Of a DNA stretch of 64,000 nt, positions 49,838 to 58,597 are shown in pieces. A program made the position numbers and the translations under genes. The notes under the pieces were generated by a model, which worked only from the letters and a program-made list of their open reading frames with translations, had not been told where the DNA came from and did no database searches. This DNA is from Rhizobium indicum. Lineage in GTDB: Bacteria > Pseudomonadota > Alphaproteobacteria > Rhizobiales > Rhizobiaceae. The first letter of the stretch is position 1; each line of letters opens with the position of its first letter. The stretch spans positions 186,001-250,000 of the forward strand of contig NZ_CP054021.1 in assembly GCF_005862305.2 (NCBI RefSeq), written 5' to 3'.

Positions 49838-50331
49838 CTTGCCTCCGGATGACGGAAATCGCCGGATTTTCCGCCGGACTTTTCAAGGAGCCGGATGCCA
49901 CCGATCTCCATTGCCTTATCGGCCGCCTTGGCCATGTCGTAAATGGTCAGACAAGCGACCGAGACGGCAGTCAGCGCCTCCATCTCCACACCGGTCTTGC
50001 CGGTCAGCTTGGCGGTCGCCGTAACGCGCAGGCCGGGCAGGGCGGCATCTTCCTCAATCTCGACCGTGACCTTCGTCAGCATCAGAGGATGGCAGAGCGG
50101 AATGAGATCGGCGGTGCGTTTTGCCGCCATGATGCCGGCTAGGCGCGCCGTGCCGATCACATCGCCCTTCTTGGCATTGCCTTGGCGGATGAGAGCGAGC
50201 GTTTCCGGCGCCATCTTCACATGGCCCTCGGCAGTGGCGATGCGCACCGTCTCGGCCTTGTCGGAGACATCGACCATATGCGCCTCGCCGGAGACACCGA
50301 TATGCGTGAGGCCTGGCTTTTGGCCGCTCAT
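49834..50331 (-). CDS. moaC: cyclic pyranopterin monophosphate synthase
   Basis: Second enzyme of molybdopterin synthesis. The 165-residue protein has [29 protein letters not shown] with the catalytic His-pair region, and the [23 protein letters not shown] block. The ATG at 50331 lies one base past the trpC stop; a start at 50361 would overlap trpC. It is the fourth gene of the ppiD-trpD-trpC-moaC-moeA run. Confidence 0.95.
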   Translation of the reverse strand: MSGQKPGLTHIGVSGEAHMVDVSDKAETVRIATAEGHVKMAPETLALIRQGNAKKGDVIGTARLAGIMAAKRTADLIPLCHPLMLTKVTVEIEEDAALPGLRVTATAKLTGKTGVEMEALTAVSVACLTIYDMAKAADKAMEIGGIRLLEKSGGKSGDFRHPEAR

Positions 50332-50332
50332 A

Positions 50333-51145
50333 TCATTCGGCCGCGATGGCGGCTTCGCCAAAGAGCAGCGCGCGGGTGGCGGCGACGACGTCCTCCTTGC
50401 GCATCAGGCTTTCGCCGACAAGGAAGGTATTGATGTCGACGGCCTGCAGGCGCTTGCAATCGGCATGGGTGAAGATGCCGCTTTCGCCAACCAGGAGCCG
50501 GTCATCAGGCACCATAGGGGCGAGCGCCTCACTGACGGTGAGGCTGACCTCGAAGGTGCGCAGATTGCGGTTGTTGATGCCGATGAGCGGCGAGGAGAGT
50601 TTTAGCGCCCGCTCCATCTCCTCGGCGTCGTGGACTTCGACCAGAACGTCCATGCCGAGGGCGAAGGCCTCGTCCTGCAGGCGTTCGGCCTCGTCGTCGG
50701 ACAGCGAGGCCATGATCAGCAGGATGCAGTCGGCGCCCCAGGCGCGGGCCTCGTGCACCTGATAGGTCTCGAACATGAAATCCTTGCGCAGCGCCGGCAG
50801 CGTGCAGGCAGCGCGGGCGGCGGTCAGAAATTCCGGCGCCCCCTGGAAGCTCGGCCTGTCAGTCAGCACCGAAAGGCAGGCGGCACCGCCGGCCTCATAG
50901 GCGCTCGCCAGCGACGGCGGATCGAAATCCGGGCGAATGAGGCCCTTCGAGGGGCTCGCCTTCTTGATTTCGGCAATCAGGCCGAAGCGGCCGGCATCAC
51001 GCTTGGCAATGAGCGCCTTGTGGAAGCCGCGCGGGTCGGACTGACCGGCCTGCATCGCCTTCAGATCGGCAAGCGACACGGCCGCCTTGGCAGCGGCGAT
51101 CTCCTCGCGCTTGTAGAGTTCGATCTTCTTCAGGATATCGGTCAT
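50333..51145 (-). CDS. trpC: indole-3-glycerol phosphate synthase
   Basis: Forms indoleglycerol phosphate in tryptophan synthesis. The 270-residue TIM barrel has the [18 protein letters not shown] motif, [18 protein letters not shown], the INNRNLRTF block and [12 protein letters not shown] phosphate loop. It is stand-alone, not fused to TrpF. It follows trpD by 9 bases. Confidence 0.96.
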   Translation of the reverse strand: MTDILKKIELYKREEIAAAKAAVSLADLKAMQAGQSDPRGFHKALIAKRDAGRFGLIAEIKKASPSKGLIRPDFDPPSLASAYEAGGAACLSVLTDRPSFQGAPEFLTAARAACTLPALRKDFMFETYQVHEARAWGADCILLIMASLSDDEAERLQDEAFALGMDVLVEVHDAEEMERALKLSSPLIGINNRNLRTFEVSLTVSEALAPMVPDDRLLVGESGIFTHADCKRLQAVDINTFLVGESLMRKEDVVAATRALLFGEAAIAAE

Positions 51146-51154
51146 CGAACAATC

Positions 51155-52171
51155 CTAGTCGATATCGTTGGAAACGGCGATGAGTTTGTCGAGGGCGAGC
51201 GCGGTCGCACCGCTATCCAGCGACTGCGTGGCCAGCGTCATGCCGTCGCGGATCGTCTCGACCTTGCCGGCGATGACGAGCGAGGCGGCGGCATTGGCGA
51301 GCGAGACATCGCGATAGGCATTCCTGGCGCCGCCGAGCACTTCGCGAAGCGCTGCGGCGTTGGCGACACCATCACCGCCCTTGATGTCGGCGAGCACGCA
51401 AGGGCTGACGCCGAAATCGGCGGGCGAGAGCTCGAAGGTACGGATCTTGCCGTCCTCGAGTGCCGCGACTTTTGTGATGCCGGTGGTGGTGATCTCGTCG
51501 AGGCCATCGCCATGGACCACCCAGACGCATTCGGAGCCAAGATCGCGCATGACTTCGGCAAGCGGCACCAGCCATTGCGGCGAGAAGACGCCGAGCAGCT
51601 GGCGACGGACACCGGCCGGACTGGAGAGCGGCCCAAGAAGGTTGAAGATCGTCCGCGTGCCGAGCTCGACCCTGGAGGGGCCGACATGGCGCATGGCGGA
51701 ATGATGCAGCTGCGCGAACATGAAGCCGACGCCGGCTTCGGCGATGCAGCGGGAAATGATCTCGGGTCCGACATCGAGCTTGACGCCGAGTGCCGCCAGA
51801 TTGTCGGCCGCGCCCGATTTGGAACTCAGCGCCCGGTTGCCGTGTTTGGCAACGGGGACCCCGGCGCCGGCGACGATCAGCGCCGCCAGCGTCGAGATAT
51901 TGTAGGTGCCGCTGGCATCGCCGCCGGTGCCGACGATGTCGATCGCATCGGCCGGCGCCTCGACGGTCAGCATCTTCGAGCGCATCGCGGTGACCGCGCC
52001 GACGATCTCATCGACGGTTTCGCCGCGCACGCGCAGCGCCATCAGGAAGCCGCCGATCTGCGAGGGCGTCGCCTGGCCCGACATCAGGATGTCGAAGGCG
52101 GCGCGCGCCTCGTCACGCGTCAGCGGCTCGCGGCTTGCGGCCTTGGCCAGGAACGGCTTCAGATCGGTCAT
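51155..52171 (-). CDS. trpD: anthranilate phosphoribosyltransferase
   Basis: Attaches phosphoribose to anthranilate. The 338-residue product shows the PRPP-binding [14 protein letters not shown] loop, [15 protein letters not shown] and the [18 protein letters not shown] block. It is 8 bases after ppiD and 9 before trpC, so it is in the same transcript. TrpE and TrpG are not in the window, in line with the split trp genes of Rhizobium. Confidence 0.96.
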   Translation of the reverse strand: MTDLKPFLAKAASREPLTRDEARAAFDILMSGQATPSQIGGFLMALRVRGETVDEIVGAVTAMRSKMLTVEAPADAIDIVGTGGDASGTYNISTLAALIVAGAGVPVAKHGNRALSSKSGAADNLAALGVKLDVGPEIISRCIAEAGVGFMFAQLHHSAMRHVGPSRVELGTRTIFNLLGPLSSPAGVRRQLLGVFSPQWLVPLAEVMRDLGSECVWVVHGDGLDEITTTGITKVAALEDGKIRTFELSPADFGVSPCVLADIKGGDGVANAAALREVLGGARNAYRDVSLANAAASLVIAGKVETIRDGMTLATQSLDSGATALALDKLIAVSNDID

Positions 52172-52179
52172 AAAATCTC

Positions 52180-54072
52180 CTAGCGGACCGTCGCCTTTTC
52201 AGCGAGCGTCTGGTTGATCTGAGCGCCATACTGCGTCTGCAGCAGGTTGACCATCTGATCGAGAATATCGTCGCCGGCGGCATTGGCCATGGCAGTGATC
52301 TGGGCATCGCGATTGTTCAGCACGTCGCCGGTCGGCTGGGTGTTGACCTCGGTGACCTTCAGCAGGATCTGCGTCGAGGGATCGGCGCCGACAGCGCTGG
52401 CGACCGTGTCGACCGGGCCGGAGAAGGCGGCGGTGACGCCAGCGCGGCCGAGGACCGCATCATCGGTGGCGCGGGTGACACCGCTCTTGCTTTCGACGGC
52501 AATACCGAGCGGCGTCGCGATATCGGCAAGGGCCGTGCCTTTCTTCGCCTCGGCCTTCAATGCGTCGGCCTTCTTGGCGAGCTCGGCCTTCTGCTGTTCC
52601 GCCGTCCAGTCCTCGACGGCCTTTTCGCGCACTTCGGCGACCGGGCGGTCGCGGTCCGGCGTGATTTCGCGGACGTTGAACCAGACATAGCCGTCATTGC
52701 CGATCGGCAGCGGCGGCGCATCGACGCCGACCTCGGTCTTGAAGGCTTCGCCGAGCAGCTGCTGCTTGGCTGGGATATCCTTGACCTCTTTGCCGTCCTT
52801 GTCGGCGCCGGTCATATCGACGGCATCGACGGCCACGGCGGTGAGCTTCAGCTGGCCGGCAATATCCTCGAGCGTCGAACCGCCCGCGCGCAGATCCTCG
52901 ATGCGATCGTGAACGTTGATCACTTCCTGAGAGGCGTTGGAGAGCGCCAGCTGCTTGCGGATATCCTCCTTCACCTCGTCGAAATTCTTCGTCGTTTCCG
53001 GCTTGATGTTGGTGACGCGCAGGATGACGGGGCCGAAGGAGCCATCGACGACAGGCGTCGTGCCGCCATCGCGCGAAACCGTAAAGGCCGCATCGGCAAC
53101 GGCCTGGTCGGGAACCTTGTCCTTGGTGAACTCACCGAGAAGCACATCGCTTGCCGTCTTGCCCTGGTCGGAGACCAGCTGATCGAAGCTGGTGCCGCTC
53201 TTCAGCGCCGTTTCGGCGGCAGCGGCGAGATCCTTGCTGGCGAAGGTCAGCTGTTCGATGGTGCGGCTTTCCGGCGTGCGATAAGTATCCTTGCTCTTGT
53301 CGAAGGCTTCGTGGATCTGGTCGTCGGTGACGGTCGCGGCATCGGCAATATCGCCAGGCTGCAGCTTGAGATAGACGAGCTTGCGGTATTCGGGTGCCCG
53401 GTAGCGCTGCTTGACACCTTCGAACCACGTCGCCAGCACGTCGTCGGCAGGCGCCTTGATCGGCTCGATATTGGCATTGGTGAGCAGCAGGTATTCGACG
53501 CTTCGGCTTTCGTCACCATAGAGCTTCAGGGCGTCGACCAGCGTCTTCGGTGCGGTGAAGCCGTTGGAGATGGCATCGACCACCTGGCTGCGGACAGCAA
53601 CCTTGCTGCGCTCCTTGATGTAATCGTCCTGGCGGATACCGGCATTTTGCAGGCGCGAGATGAAGAGCTCGCGGTCGAACCGGCCATTGACGGCCTTGAA
53701 AGCCGGATCGTCAGCGATAAGCTGGGCAAGGCGATCTTCGGAAAGGCCGAGGTTCATGTCTTCGGCGAGCTGGTCGAGCGAGGCGCCGGCGACGAGTTGG
53801 GCGAGCACCTGCTGCTCGACGCCGAAGGCGCGGGCCTGCTCGGGGGTGAGGCGCGTGCCGAACTGCTGGCTGAGGCTTGCCACCTGGCGTTGATAGGCGA
53901 GGTGGAATTCGTTGACGTCCACATGCTGATCGCCGACGGTCACGACCGTGGTGCTGTTGCCGCCTGACAGCAGCTCATGCGACACGCCCCAGACGCCGAA
54001 GGACGCGACGAGCAGAAGCAGGAGGAGCTTGGCAACCCAGGTCTGAGCAGCTCTTCTCAGGATATGGAACAT
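52180..54072 (-). CDS. ppiD: SurA-N/PPIC-type peptidyl-prolyl isomerase (PpiD)
   Basis: Periplasmic folding chaperone anchored to the inner membrane. The 630-residue product has a short cytoplasmic start, one membrane helix (about 13-31), a SurA_N_3 chaperone segment (about 35-190) and a parvulin-like PPIC region around 250-360 ([35 protein letters not shown]). It heads the operon with trpD, trpC, moaC and moeA. The isomerase active residues look degraded, as in many PpiD proteins. Confidence 0.88.
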   Translation of the reverse strand: MFHILRRAAQTWVAKLLLLLLVASFGVWGVSHELLSGGNSTTVVTVGDQHVDVNEFHLAYQRQVASLSQQFGTRLTPEQARAFGVEQQVLAQLVAGASLDQLAEDMNLGLSEDRLAQLIADDPAFKAVNGRFDRELFISRLQNAGIRQDDYIKERSKVAVRSQVVDAISNGFTAPKTLVDALKLYGDESRSVEYLLLTNANIEPIKAPADDVLATWFEGVKQRYRAPEYRKLVYLKLQPGDIADAATVTDDQIHEAFDKSKDTYRTPESRTIEQLTFASKDLAAAAETALKSGTSFDQLVSDQGKTASDVLLGEFTKDKVPDQAVADAAFTVSRDGGTTPVVDGSFGPVILRVTNIKPETTKNFDEVKEDIRKQLALSNASQEVINVHDRIEDLRAGGSTLEDIAGQLKLTAVAVDAVDMTGADKDGKEVKDIPAKQQLLGEAFKTEVGVDAPPLPIGNDGYVWFNVREITPDRDRPVAEVREKAVEDWTAEQQKAELAKKADALKAEAKKGTALADIATPLGIAVESKSGVTRATDDAVLGRAGVTAAFSGPVDTVASAVGADPSTQILLKVTEVNTQPTGDVLNNRDAQITAMANAAGDDILDQMVNLLQTQYGAQINQTLAEKATVR

Positions 54073-54234
54073 AGAAACGCAAACCTCGCAGTATCATTGA
54101 CCCGCGCGCGGGCGGACATTCGACGTTCCTTAAAACAAACCCGACAGGAAATGAAGGGTTTGTCGCGCGAAAAGCTGCACAAGGCGGCCGCTCGGCCGCG
54201 GCGGCTTTGCGGCGAACAAAAGATCGGTTGCGGC

Positions 54235-54260
54235 GGAACCTTTCGGGCCGCCATTTCGTT
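54235..54260 (+). promoter_or_regulatory. EcfG-type promoter of the DUF883 gene
   Basis: GGAAC, 17 bases, then CGTT: an exact match to the general stress sigma factor EcfG consensus of Alphaproteobacteria. The start codon of the DUF883 gene is 31 bases after the -10 element. Confidence 0.75.
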
Positions 54261-54291
54261 GAAGCGGCATCCCATGAAACAGGAGCAGACC

Positions 54292-54573
54292 ATGGCAGAA
54301 TTGAAAACCGCTTCCGCCGAATCCACCGCTGCGCGCGTCAAGGCTGATATAGCAGCAGACGATCTGTCGGCGCAGGTCGCAGCCCTTCGCAACGATCTCT
54401 CCCGGCTGACGGAAAGCGTGGTCGCGCTGGGGCAGGGGGCGAAGTCGGCGGTGACCGACGAGGCTTCGGTGATGACGGAAAGACTGCGCGACAAGGTGCG
54501 CGAAGAACCGCTCGTGGCACTCGCCGTGACGGCAGGCATTGCCTACGTGTTCGGCCTGCTCAGCCGCCGCTGA
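54292..54573 (+). CDS. DUF883 (ElaB/YqjD-like) membrane protein
   Basis: A 93-residue protein with a long amphipathic helix (SAQVAALRNDLSRLTESVVALGQ) and one C-terminal membrane helix (PLVALAVTAGIAYVFGLLSRR), the layout of ElaB/YqjD ribosome-associated stress proteins. AGGAG lies at 54281-54285, which fixes the ATG at 54292. An EcfG-type promoter precedes it and a bidirectional terminator follows, so it is a single-gene stress unit. Confidence 0.88.
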   Translation: MAELKTASAESTAARVKADIAADDLSAQVAALRNDLSRLTESVVALGQGAKSAVTDEASVMTERLRDKVREEPLVALAVTAGIAYVFGLLSRR

Positions 54574-54592
54574 ACGGTAATTCAGAGTGAAG

Positions 54593-54623
54593 AAAAGCCG
54601 GGCGCCATGAACGCCCGGCTTTT
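54593..54623. terminator. bidirectional terminator between DUF883 and GlsB genes
   Basis: AAAAGCCGGGCG and CGCCCGGCTTTT form a 12-bp perfect stem over a 7-base loop. The A and T runs on the two flanks make it usable from both sides, fitting the convergent genes. Confidence 0.88.
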
Positions 54624-54689
54624 AGTGTTTGCATCCGCCAAAAGTAACCGGGCCAGTTGACGCGACCGGGCTCAGCTGGCGCGACCAAG

Positions 54690-54944
54690 TCAACGGCGGA
54701 TGACGCGCCCGATCGCGATCAAGATGCAGGCACCGACGAAACCGGTGATCAGATAGCCCAGCCAACCGGCGAGCGGCTGGATGTGCAACAGACCCAGGAT
54801 CCAGTTGGCGACAATAGCGCCGATGATGCCGAGCAATATGTTCATGAGCAGGCTCATGCTGCTGCGCATTGCCTTTTCCGCCAGCCATCCGGCGACACCG
54901 CCGATAATGATGGCTGCAATCCAACCCACGCCTGCGCTTTCCAT
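54690..54944 (-). CDS. GlsB/YeaQ/YmgE family stress membrane protein
   Basis: An 84-residue protein with three membrane helices and the family pattern GWIAAIIIGGVAGWLAEK, NILLGIIGAIVANWIL and LGYLITGFVGACILIAIGRV. A GGAGGGAGA site precedes the start at 54944. A weaker EcfG-like promoter lies upstream. The family is general-stress induced in many bacteria; its molecular role is not settled. Confidence 0.88.
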   Translation of the reverse strand: MESAGVGWIAAIIIGGVAGWLAEKAMRSSMSLLMNILLGIIGAIVANWILGLLHIQPLAGWLGYLITGFVGACILIAIGRVIRR

Positions 54945-54976
54945 GGTTATCTCCCTCCTGGCAAAACGAGTCACAG

Positions 54977-55001
54977 AATGCACGAAACGAAACGAAGTTC
55001 C
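54977..55001 (-). promoter_or_regulatory. weak EcfG-like promoter of the GlsB gene
   Basis: On the minus strand GGAAC, 16 bases, then CATT instead of CGTT. The -35 is perfect and the -10 differs at one position. It lies 33 bases upstream of the start codon. Confidence 0.45.
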
Positions 55002-55047
55002 ACTCCCAGTTACTGAGATCGCGTGCGCGTTCAGCAACTTATGTGAC

Positions 55048-55167
55048 TCACAGCTGCAGCAGGGTGACCGGAGAGTGCAACGCGTGGGCGACAATCTGGA
55101 ACAGCAGGCCGGCAATGGCGAGCAATGCGAAGCCAATAGGCATAATCAGACTTTTGCTAAACATCAT
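55048..55167 (-). CDS. 39-residue membrane peptide
   Basis: Starts MMFSKSLIMP and has a single hydrophobic helix (IGFALLAIAGLLFQIVA) followed by a short tail ending LLQL. A strong GGGGAGAGGG site directly precedes two consecutive ATG codons. It is too short for family assignment, but the helix, ribosome site and position in a run of small membrane stress genes support it. A CtrA-type TTAA-N7-TTAA site lies 57 bases upstream. Confidence 0.6.
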   Translation of the reverse strand: MMFSKSLIMPIGFALLAIAGLLFQIVAHALHSPVTLLQL

Positions 55168-55505
55168 CCCTCTCCCCTTTTGCGTAAAGCATAAGCGGAA
55201 GGGGACGGAGCGCAATAATATTGTTAACAGATAGTTAAGCCTAGCAATTAGCTAAAATTAATTACATCGAGGATCGTAGAAATACTTTCGGATGTCGAAA
55301 GCTTTATTTTGCACCTTTCCCGTGTTGTTGACGGATGGTCTGCGATCTATGCGCTTCAGACCTTCCGATCTACGCGTTGTCGTCGGGGCAGCAACTGGTG
55401 CCGCTACCTCTCCGGATCGCAAACAATGAGGCCGCGCTTAACGACTTCGGGCACTGGGTTCCAGTGATCGCGCGCCTTAGGGCCAATCCGTTTGCCGCGG
55501 GCCAG
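55168..55505. other. intergenic region with CtrA-like site
   Basis: Contains the TTAA-N7-TTAA site at 55224-55238 and a small CTTTCG/CGAAAG hairpin at 55285-55301 followed by T-rich sequence. No gene recognised. Confidence 0.4.
55224..55238. promoter_or_regulatory. CtrA-like box
   Basis: TTAA, seven bases (CAGATAG), TTAA: the full consensus recognised by the cell-cycle regulator CtrA in Alphaproteobacteria. It is 57 bases upstream of the 39-residue membrane peptide gene on the minus strand. Confidence 0.4.
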
Positions 55506-55586
55506 TCAGGTCCGGTGGACGATCAGCATGAAGACGAGGAAGGACGCTGTTGCGACCGTGGCGGCGAAGGCAATCTGGTAGTCCAT
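55506..55586 (-). CDS. 26-residue membrane peptide behind an EcfG promoter
   Basis: Reads MDYQIAFAAT then a hydrophobic helix (TASFLVFMLIV) ending HRT. The ribosome site is weak (GGGG at 13 bases). Support comes from an exact EcfG promoter (GGAAC-N16-CGTT) whose -10 is 30 bases upstream of the ATG, with nothing else there for it to drive on this strand. Without that promoter it would be dismissed as chance. Confidence 0.5.
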   Translation of the reverse strand: MDYQIAFAATVATASFLVFMLIVHRT

Positions 55587-55616
55587 GTCGTTAACCCCAG
55601 TTGGATGGCTCCCGTA

Positions 55617-55641
55617 AACGCCTGTGACGTCACCGAGTTCC
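55617..55641 (-). promoter_or_regulatory. EcfG-type promoter of the 26-residue peptide
   Basis: Minus strand: GGAAC, 16 bases, CGTT, an exact consensus match. It faces the 26-codon reading frame. Confidence 0.65.
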
Positions 55642-55734
55642 ATGTCGCGCGTTCGCGCTCATCGCCTGCGGATTGATTTTGGCGAAGAATGCGTCATCTT
55701 CCCTTGATCGCCATTCAATCCGGGGAAACACCTG

Positions 55735-55890
55735 ATGCCTAAAGTTGCAATCGCCATCGCCTGCATCTGCCTGCTGACACTTTCCGGCTGCGGCAATACC
55801 GCATACGGGCTGAAGAAGGATGGCCAGGAAGCGAGCCACGCCATGGACAATGCGACACATCGGGTGCTTTCGGCCGGCGCCAAGAAGTGA
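55735..55890 (+). CDS. entericidin-like lipoprotein
   Basis: A 51-residue lipoprotein, MPKVAIAIACICLLTLSGCGN at the start, with a lipobox LSGC (Cys19) that would be acylated after signal cleavage. The mature part NTAYGLKKDGQEASHAMD matches the EcnA/EcnB pattern (N-T-x-x-G-x-x-x-D). Entericidins are small envelope lipoproteins induced under stress; a toxic role has been proposed in enteric bacteria. A GGGG ribosome site lies upstream. Confidence 0.82.
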   Translation: MPKVAIAIACICLLTLSGCGNTAYGLKKDGQEASHAMDNATHRVLSAGAKK

Positions 55891-55909
55891 TGCAGGCGAT
55901 GGAATAAAA

Positions 55910-55935
55910 AAGCCCGCCTGGGGTGAGGCGGGCTT
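55910..55935 (-). terminator. terminator of the 38-residue peptide gene
   Basis: AAGCCCGCCT pairs perfectly with AGGCGGGCTT (10 bp, 6-base loop). On the minus strand the stem is followed by a T-run, so it ends a minus-strand transcript. On the plus strand it may also help end the entericidin mRNA. Confidence 0.8.
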
Positions 55936-56086
55936 AGGATTAACAGGGAGAATGGACGGATAGACTCCGCCTCAACTAATAAAGCATTTTCTTAAGCGCA
56001 TGACTTTACGTCATTCGACGTAGCGGCGACCGGTAACGAGCGATGCGGCCATGATTCGCAATCGAATCAGAGATATCCGGATCGAA

Positions 56087-56203
56087 TCAGAAGTTGCCCC
56101 AGTTCTGAGCGCGGGCACGAGCGCGAATAATCCGGTATTCGCGACCGCCATAGAGCGAGCCGATTGTCAGCAGAAGCGTCAGAACGTCCCAGATGATATG
56201 CAT
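56087..56203 (-). CDS. 38-residue membrane peptide
   Basis: Starts MHIIWDVLTLLLTIGSLYGGR, a single membrane helix, followed by a basic tail (EYRIIRARARAQNWGNF). An AAGAGGATAAC ribosome site precedes the ATG by the normal distance, and a minus-strand terminator lies downstream. No family name known to me. It completes a cluster of five very small membrane or lipoprotein genes. Confidence 0.6.
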   Translation of the reverse strand: MHIIWDVLTLLLTIGSLYGGREYRIIRARARAQNWGNF

Positions 56204-56382
56204 GTTATCCTCTTAGGTTGGACGGCACTGCCGTCGATCGGTGAAGATACAATAGCAATCTTTCGAACGTGCTTATATGACAAGAAATCGGGATGAGCGG
56301 GAAAGCCGGCAGGGCCCTTCCGCAGAAGAGAGGCGGCATTGCCGTCTTGGAGCAGCAAAGTGAACAGTTTCGGCGGTGGCTT

Positions 56383-57255
56383 ATGACGATTTTCTCCGTC
56401 CGCCACATCACGTCCTATCGTTACGTCAGGGATGTCGACTTCGGTGAGCATCGCTTGATGTTCCGGCCGCGCGACAGTTTCGACCAGCGGCTGATCGAAG
56501 CGTCGTTGACGATCTATCCTGAGGAAAGTCATGTGCGCTGGATCCACGATGTTTTCGGCAATTGCGTGGCGCTCGTCGATTTTTCGAGGCCGGCGTCCGA
56601 ACTTCGTTTCGAAACCTGGATCACGCTCGATCACACGCCGCAGGTCGCCCTGGATCTCAAGGTCGACGACGCGGCCCTGACCTATCCATTCTCCTACGAC
56701 AAGGACGAGATCGCCGATCTGACGCCGGCGATGCAGCGCCATTATGCCGACCCGAACGACGAGGTCGGACGCTGGGCGCGCCAGTTCGTGCGCCAGGGGC
56801 GTCCGACGGAGACCGGGCATCTGCTGATGACGCTCTGTTACGCCATCCGCGAAAGCTTCGTCTATGCGCGGCGCCATGAACATGGAACGCAGTCGCCGGT
56901 GCAAACCTTGCAGCTTCGCTCCGGCACCTGCCGAGATTTTGCGCTTCTGATGATGGAGGCGGCACGCATCCTCGGCCTCGCAGCACGATTCGTCACAGGC
57001 TATGTCTATGTTCCAGACCGGGACGGTTCCACCGTGCTCGGCGGCGGTTCCACGCATGCGTGGTGCCAGATCTATCTTCCAGGCGCCGGTTGGACGGAGT
57101 TCGATCCGACCAACGGCATCGTCGGCAACCGCGATCTCATTCGTGTCGCGGTTGCCCGCGATCCGCGCCAAGCAGTCCCGTTGAGCGGCAGCTATGACGG
57201 GGACGGGAAGGATTTCGACAGCATGACTGTGCAGGTCAACGTCACCACGAGGTAA
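56383..57255 (+). CDS. transglutaminase-like protein with N-terminal beta domain
   Basis: A 290-residue protein with the Bact_transglu_N domain (about 1-90: FSVRHITSYRYVRDVDFGEHRLMFRPRDS) and a transglutaminase core with Cys183 (RSGTCRDFALL), His225 (STHAWCQIYLPG) and Asp in FDPTNG. It is probably a peptidase or amide-forming enzyme. The start at 56383 gives the family N-terminus. A second, different transglutaminase gene follows on the same strand. Confidence 0.88.
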   Translation: MTIFSVRHITSYRYVRDVDFGEHRLMFRPRDSFDQRLIEASLTIYPEESHVRWIHDVFGNCVALVDFSRPASELRFETWITLDHTPQVALDLKVDDAALTYPFSYDKDEIADLTPAMQRHYADPNDEVGRWARQFVRQGRPTETGHLLMTLCYAIRESFVYARRHEHGTQSPVQTLQLRSGTCRDFALLMMEAARILGLAARFVTGYVYVPDRDGSTVLGGGSTHAWCQIYLPGAGWTEFDPTNGIVGNRDLIRVAVARDPRQAVPLSGSYDGDGKDFDSMTVQVNVTTR

Positions 57256-57322
57256 TTCGATTACCTCCGAAGTAATCTGGGACTGCCACGAGTTGGCCGC
57301 GCAGTGACAGTCCCGCGGCTAC

Positions 57323-57347
57323 GGAACCGGGTAGCGCGATCGACGTT
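57323..57347 (+). promoter_or_regulatory. EcfG-type promoter of the second transglutaminase gene
   Basis: GGAAC, 16 bases, CGTT: exact match. The -10 is 45 bases before the start codon. The element is nearly palindromic, so the minus strand also reads GGAAC-N16-GGTT. Confidence 0.65.
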
Positions 57348-57392
57348 CCATACTCACCTCCACCGATGCGGAGACGCGACAAGGAAGCGACA

Positions 57393-58220
57393 ATGAAGAT
57401 ACGCGCCGGGTTTCATCTGGGCTATGAATGCACGCAGCCGACGCCGATGCTGCTCGTCCTCAACATCCATCCCTCCCGTCGCGCCGATCTTCTCAGCGAT
57501 CAGATCCTGACTTTCGACCGGCCGATCGAGGCCTGGGGCTATACCGATGTGTTCGGCAATGCCTGCAGCCGGATCGTCGCTCCGTCGGGGCTGACGACGA
57601 TCTCCACGGAGTTCGAGATCTACGACAGCGGCCAACCCGACATCGTTCCCGACGATGCCGTCCAGCACGCGATCAATGACCTGCCGGACGATGTGCTGGT
57701 CTTCCTGCTCGGCAGCCGCTATTGCGACACCGACAGGCTTGCAGATTTCGCCTGGGCGACGTTTTCATCGACGCCGCTCGGCTGGGCGCGCGTCCAGGCG
57801 ATCTGCGATTTCGTCCATGACCACATCACCTTCGACTACCTGAAGGCCGACGTGCTCAGGACCGCGCATGGCGGCTTCATCGACAAGGCGGGCGTCTGCC
57901 GCGACTTTGCCCATCTCGCCATCGCGCTTTGCCGATGCATGAATATCCCGGCACGATATTGCACCGGCTATCTCGGCGATATCGGCGTTCCGATCGATCC
58001 CAATCCGATGGATTTCAGCGCCTGGTTCGAGGTCTTTCTCGGCGGCCACTGGCATACGGTCGACGCCCGCCACAACACGCCGCGTATCGGCCGGATCCTG
58101 ATGGGAACCGGCCGCGACGCCACCGACGTCGCCATGTCGACGGCCTTCGGTCCGGCAACGCTCTCCCGCTTCGAGGTGATCACCGAGGAAGTGCCGCAGG
58201 AGGCGGTGAAAGCCGATTGA
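57393..58220 (+). CDS. transglutaminase-like protein, second type
   Basis: A 275-residue transglutaminase-core protein (MKIRAGFHLGYECTQPTPMLLVL) with Cys169 in DKAGVCRDFAHLAIALCR. At the place where the usual catalytic His precedes AW, this protein has Ser209 (MDFSAWFEVFLGG). His residues further on (HWHTVDARHN) might replace it, or the protein may be a non-enzyme. An exact EcfG promoter lies upstream, which suggests stress control. It ends 56 bases before the convergent PhnA-like gene. Confidence 0.85.
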   Translation: MKIRAGFHLGYECTQPTPMLLVLNIHPSRRADLLSDQILTFDRPIEAWGYTDVFGNACSRIVAPSGLTTISTEFEIYDSGQPDIVPDDAVQHAINDLPDDVLVFLLGSRYCDTDRLADFAWATFSSTPLGWARVQAICDFVHDHITFDYLKADVLRTAHGGFIDKAGVCRDFAHLAIALCRCMNIPARYCTGYLGDIGVPIDPNPMDFSAWFEVFLGGHWHTVDARHNTPRIGRILMGTGRDATDVAMSTAFGPATLSRFEVITEEVPQEAVKAD

Positions 58221-58253
58221 TCAGCGGAGCAGGCCTTACGATGCGTCAACAAC

Positions 58254-58273
58254 CAGCATCGCGGGCGATGCTG
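58254..58273. terminator. hairpin between convergent genes
   Basis: CAGCATCGC and GCGATGCTG pair over 8-9 bp with a minimal loop, between the transglutaminase and PhnA-like gene ends. No U-tract. Confidence 0.35.
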
Positions 58274-58276
58274 ATC

Positions 58277-58498
58277 CTATGCCTTCTTCAAAAACTCGGT
58301 TTTCAGCACGAGGCCTTTGACCTGCTTGGTGCTGCACTCGATCTCGCCAGGATTGTCCGTCAGGCGAATGCCCTTGACCAGCGTTCCACGCTTCAGCGTC
58401 TCCGAGGTTCCCTTGACCTTGAGGTCCTTGATCAGCGTCACGGAATCGCCGTCGTGAAGCTGGCTTCCGTTGCTGTCCTTTACAATGATGTCGGTCAT
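58277..58498 (-). CDS. PhnA-like protein (YjdM C-terminal domain)
   Basis: A 73-residue protein, MTDIIVKDSNGSQLHDGDSVTLIKDLKVKG-like in its first half and ending with a KGLVLKTEFLKKA strand: the SH3-like C-terminal PhnA/YjdM domain without the zinc ribbon. Despite the name it is not needed for phosphonate breakdown in the studied cases. The start at 58498 is the family one. Confidence 0.85.
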   Translation of the reverse strand: MTDIIVKDSNGSQLHDGDSVTLIKDLKVKGTSETLKRGTLVKGIRLTDNPGEIECSTKQVKGLVLKTEFLKKA

Positions 58499-58597
58499 AA
58501 TGTCCCCGCTTGGTGATCCCGGACGGGAAATCATGGCGACGCAGGATAGTCAATACGAACGGCTCAGTTGGCCTGACCTCTGATCCTACGCGGCCCT

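Noticed and set aside
50630..52183. 517-codon frame antisense to trpC and trpD
   Set aside because: Shadow of two certain genes.
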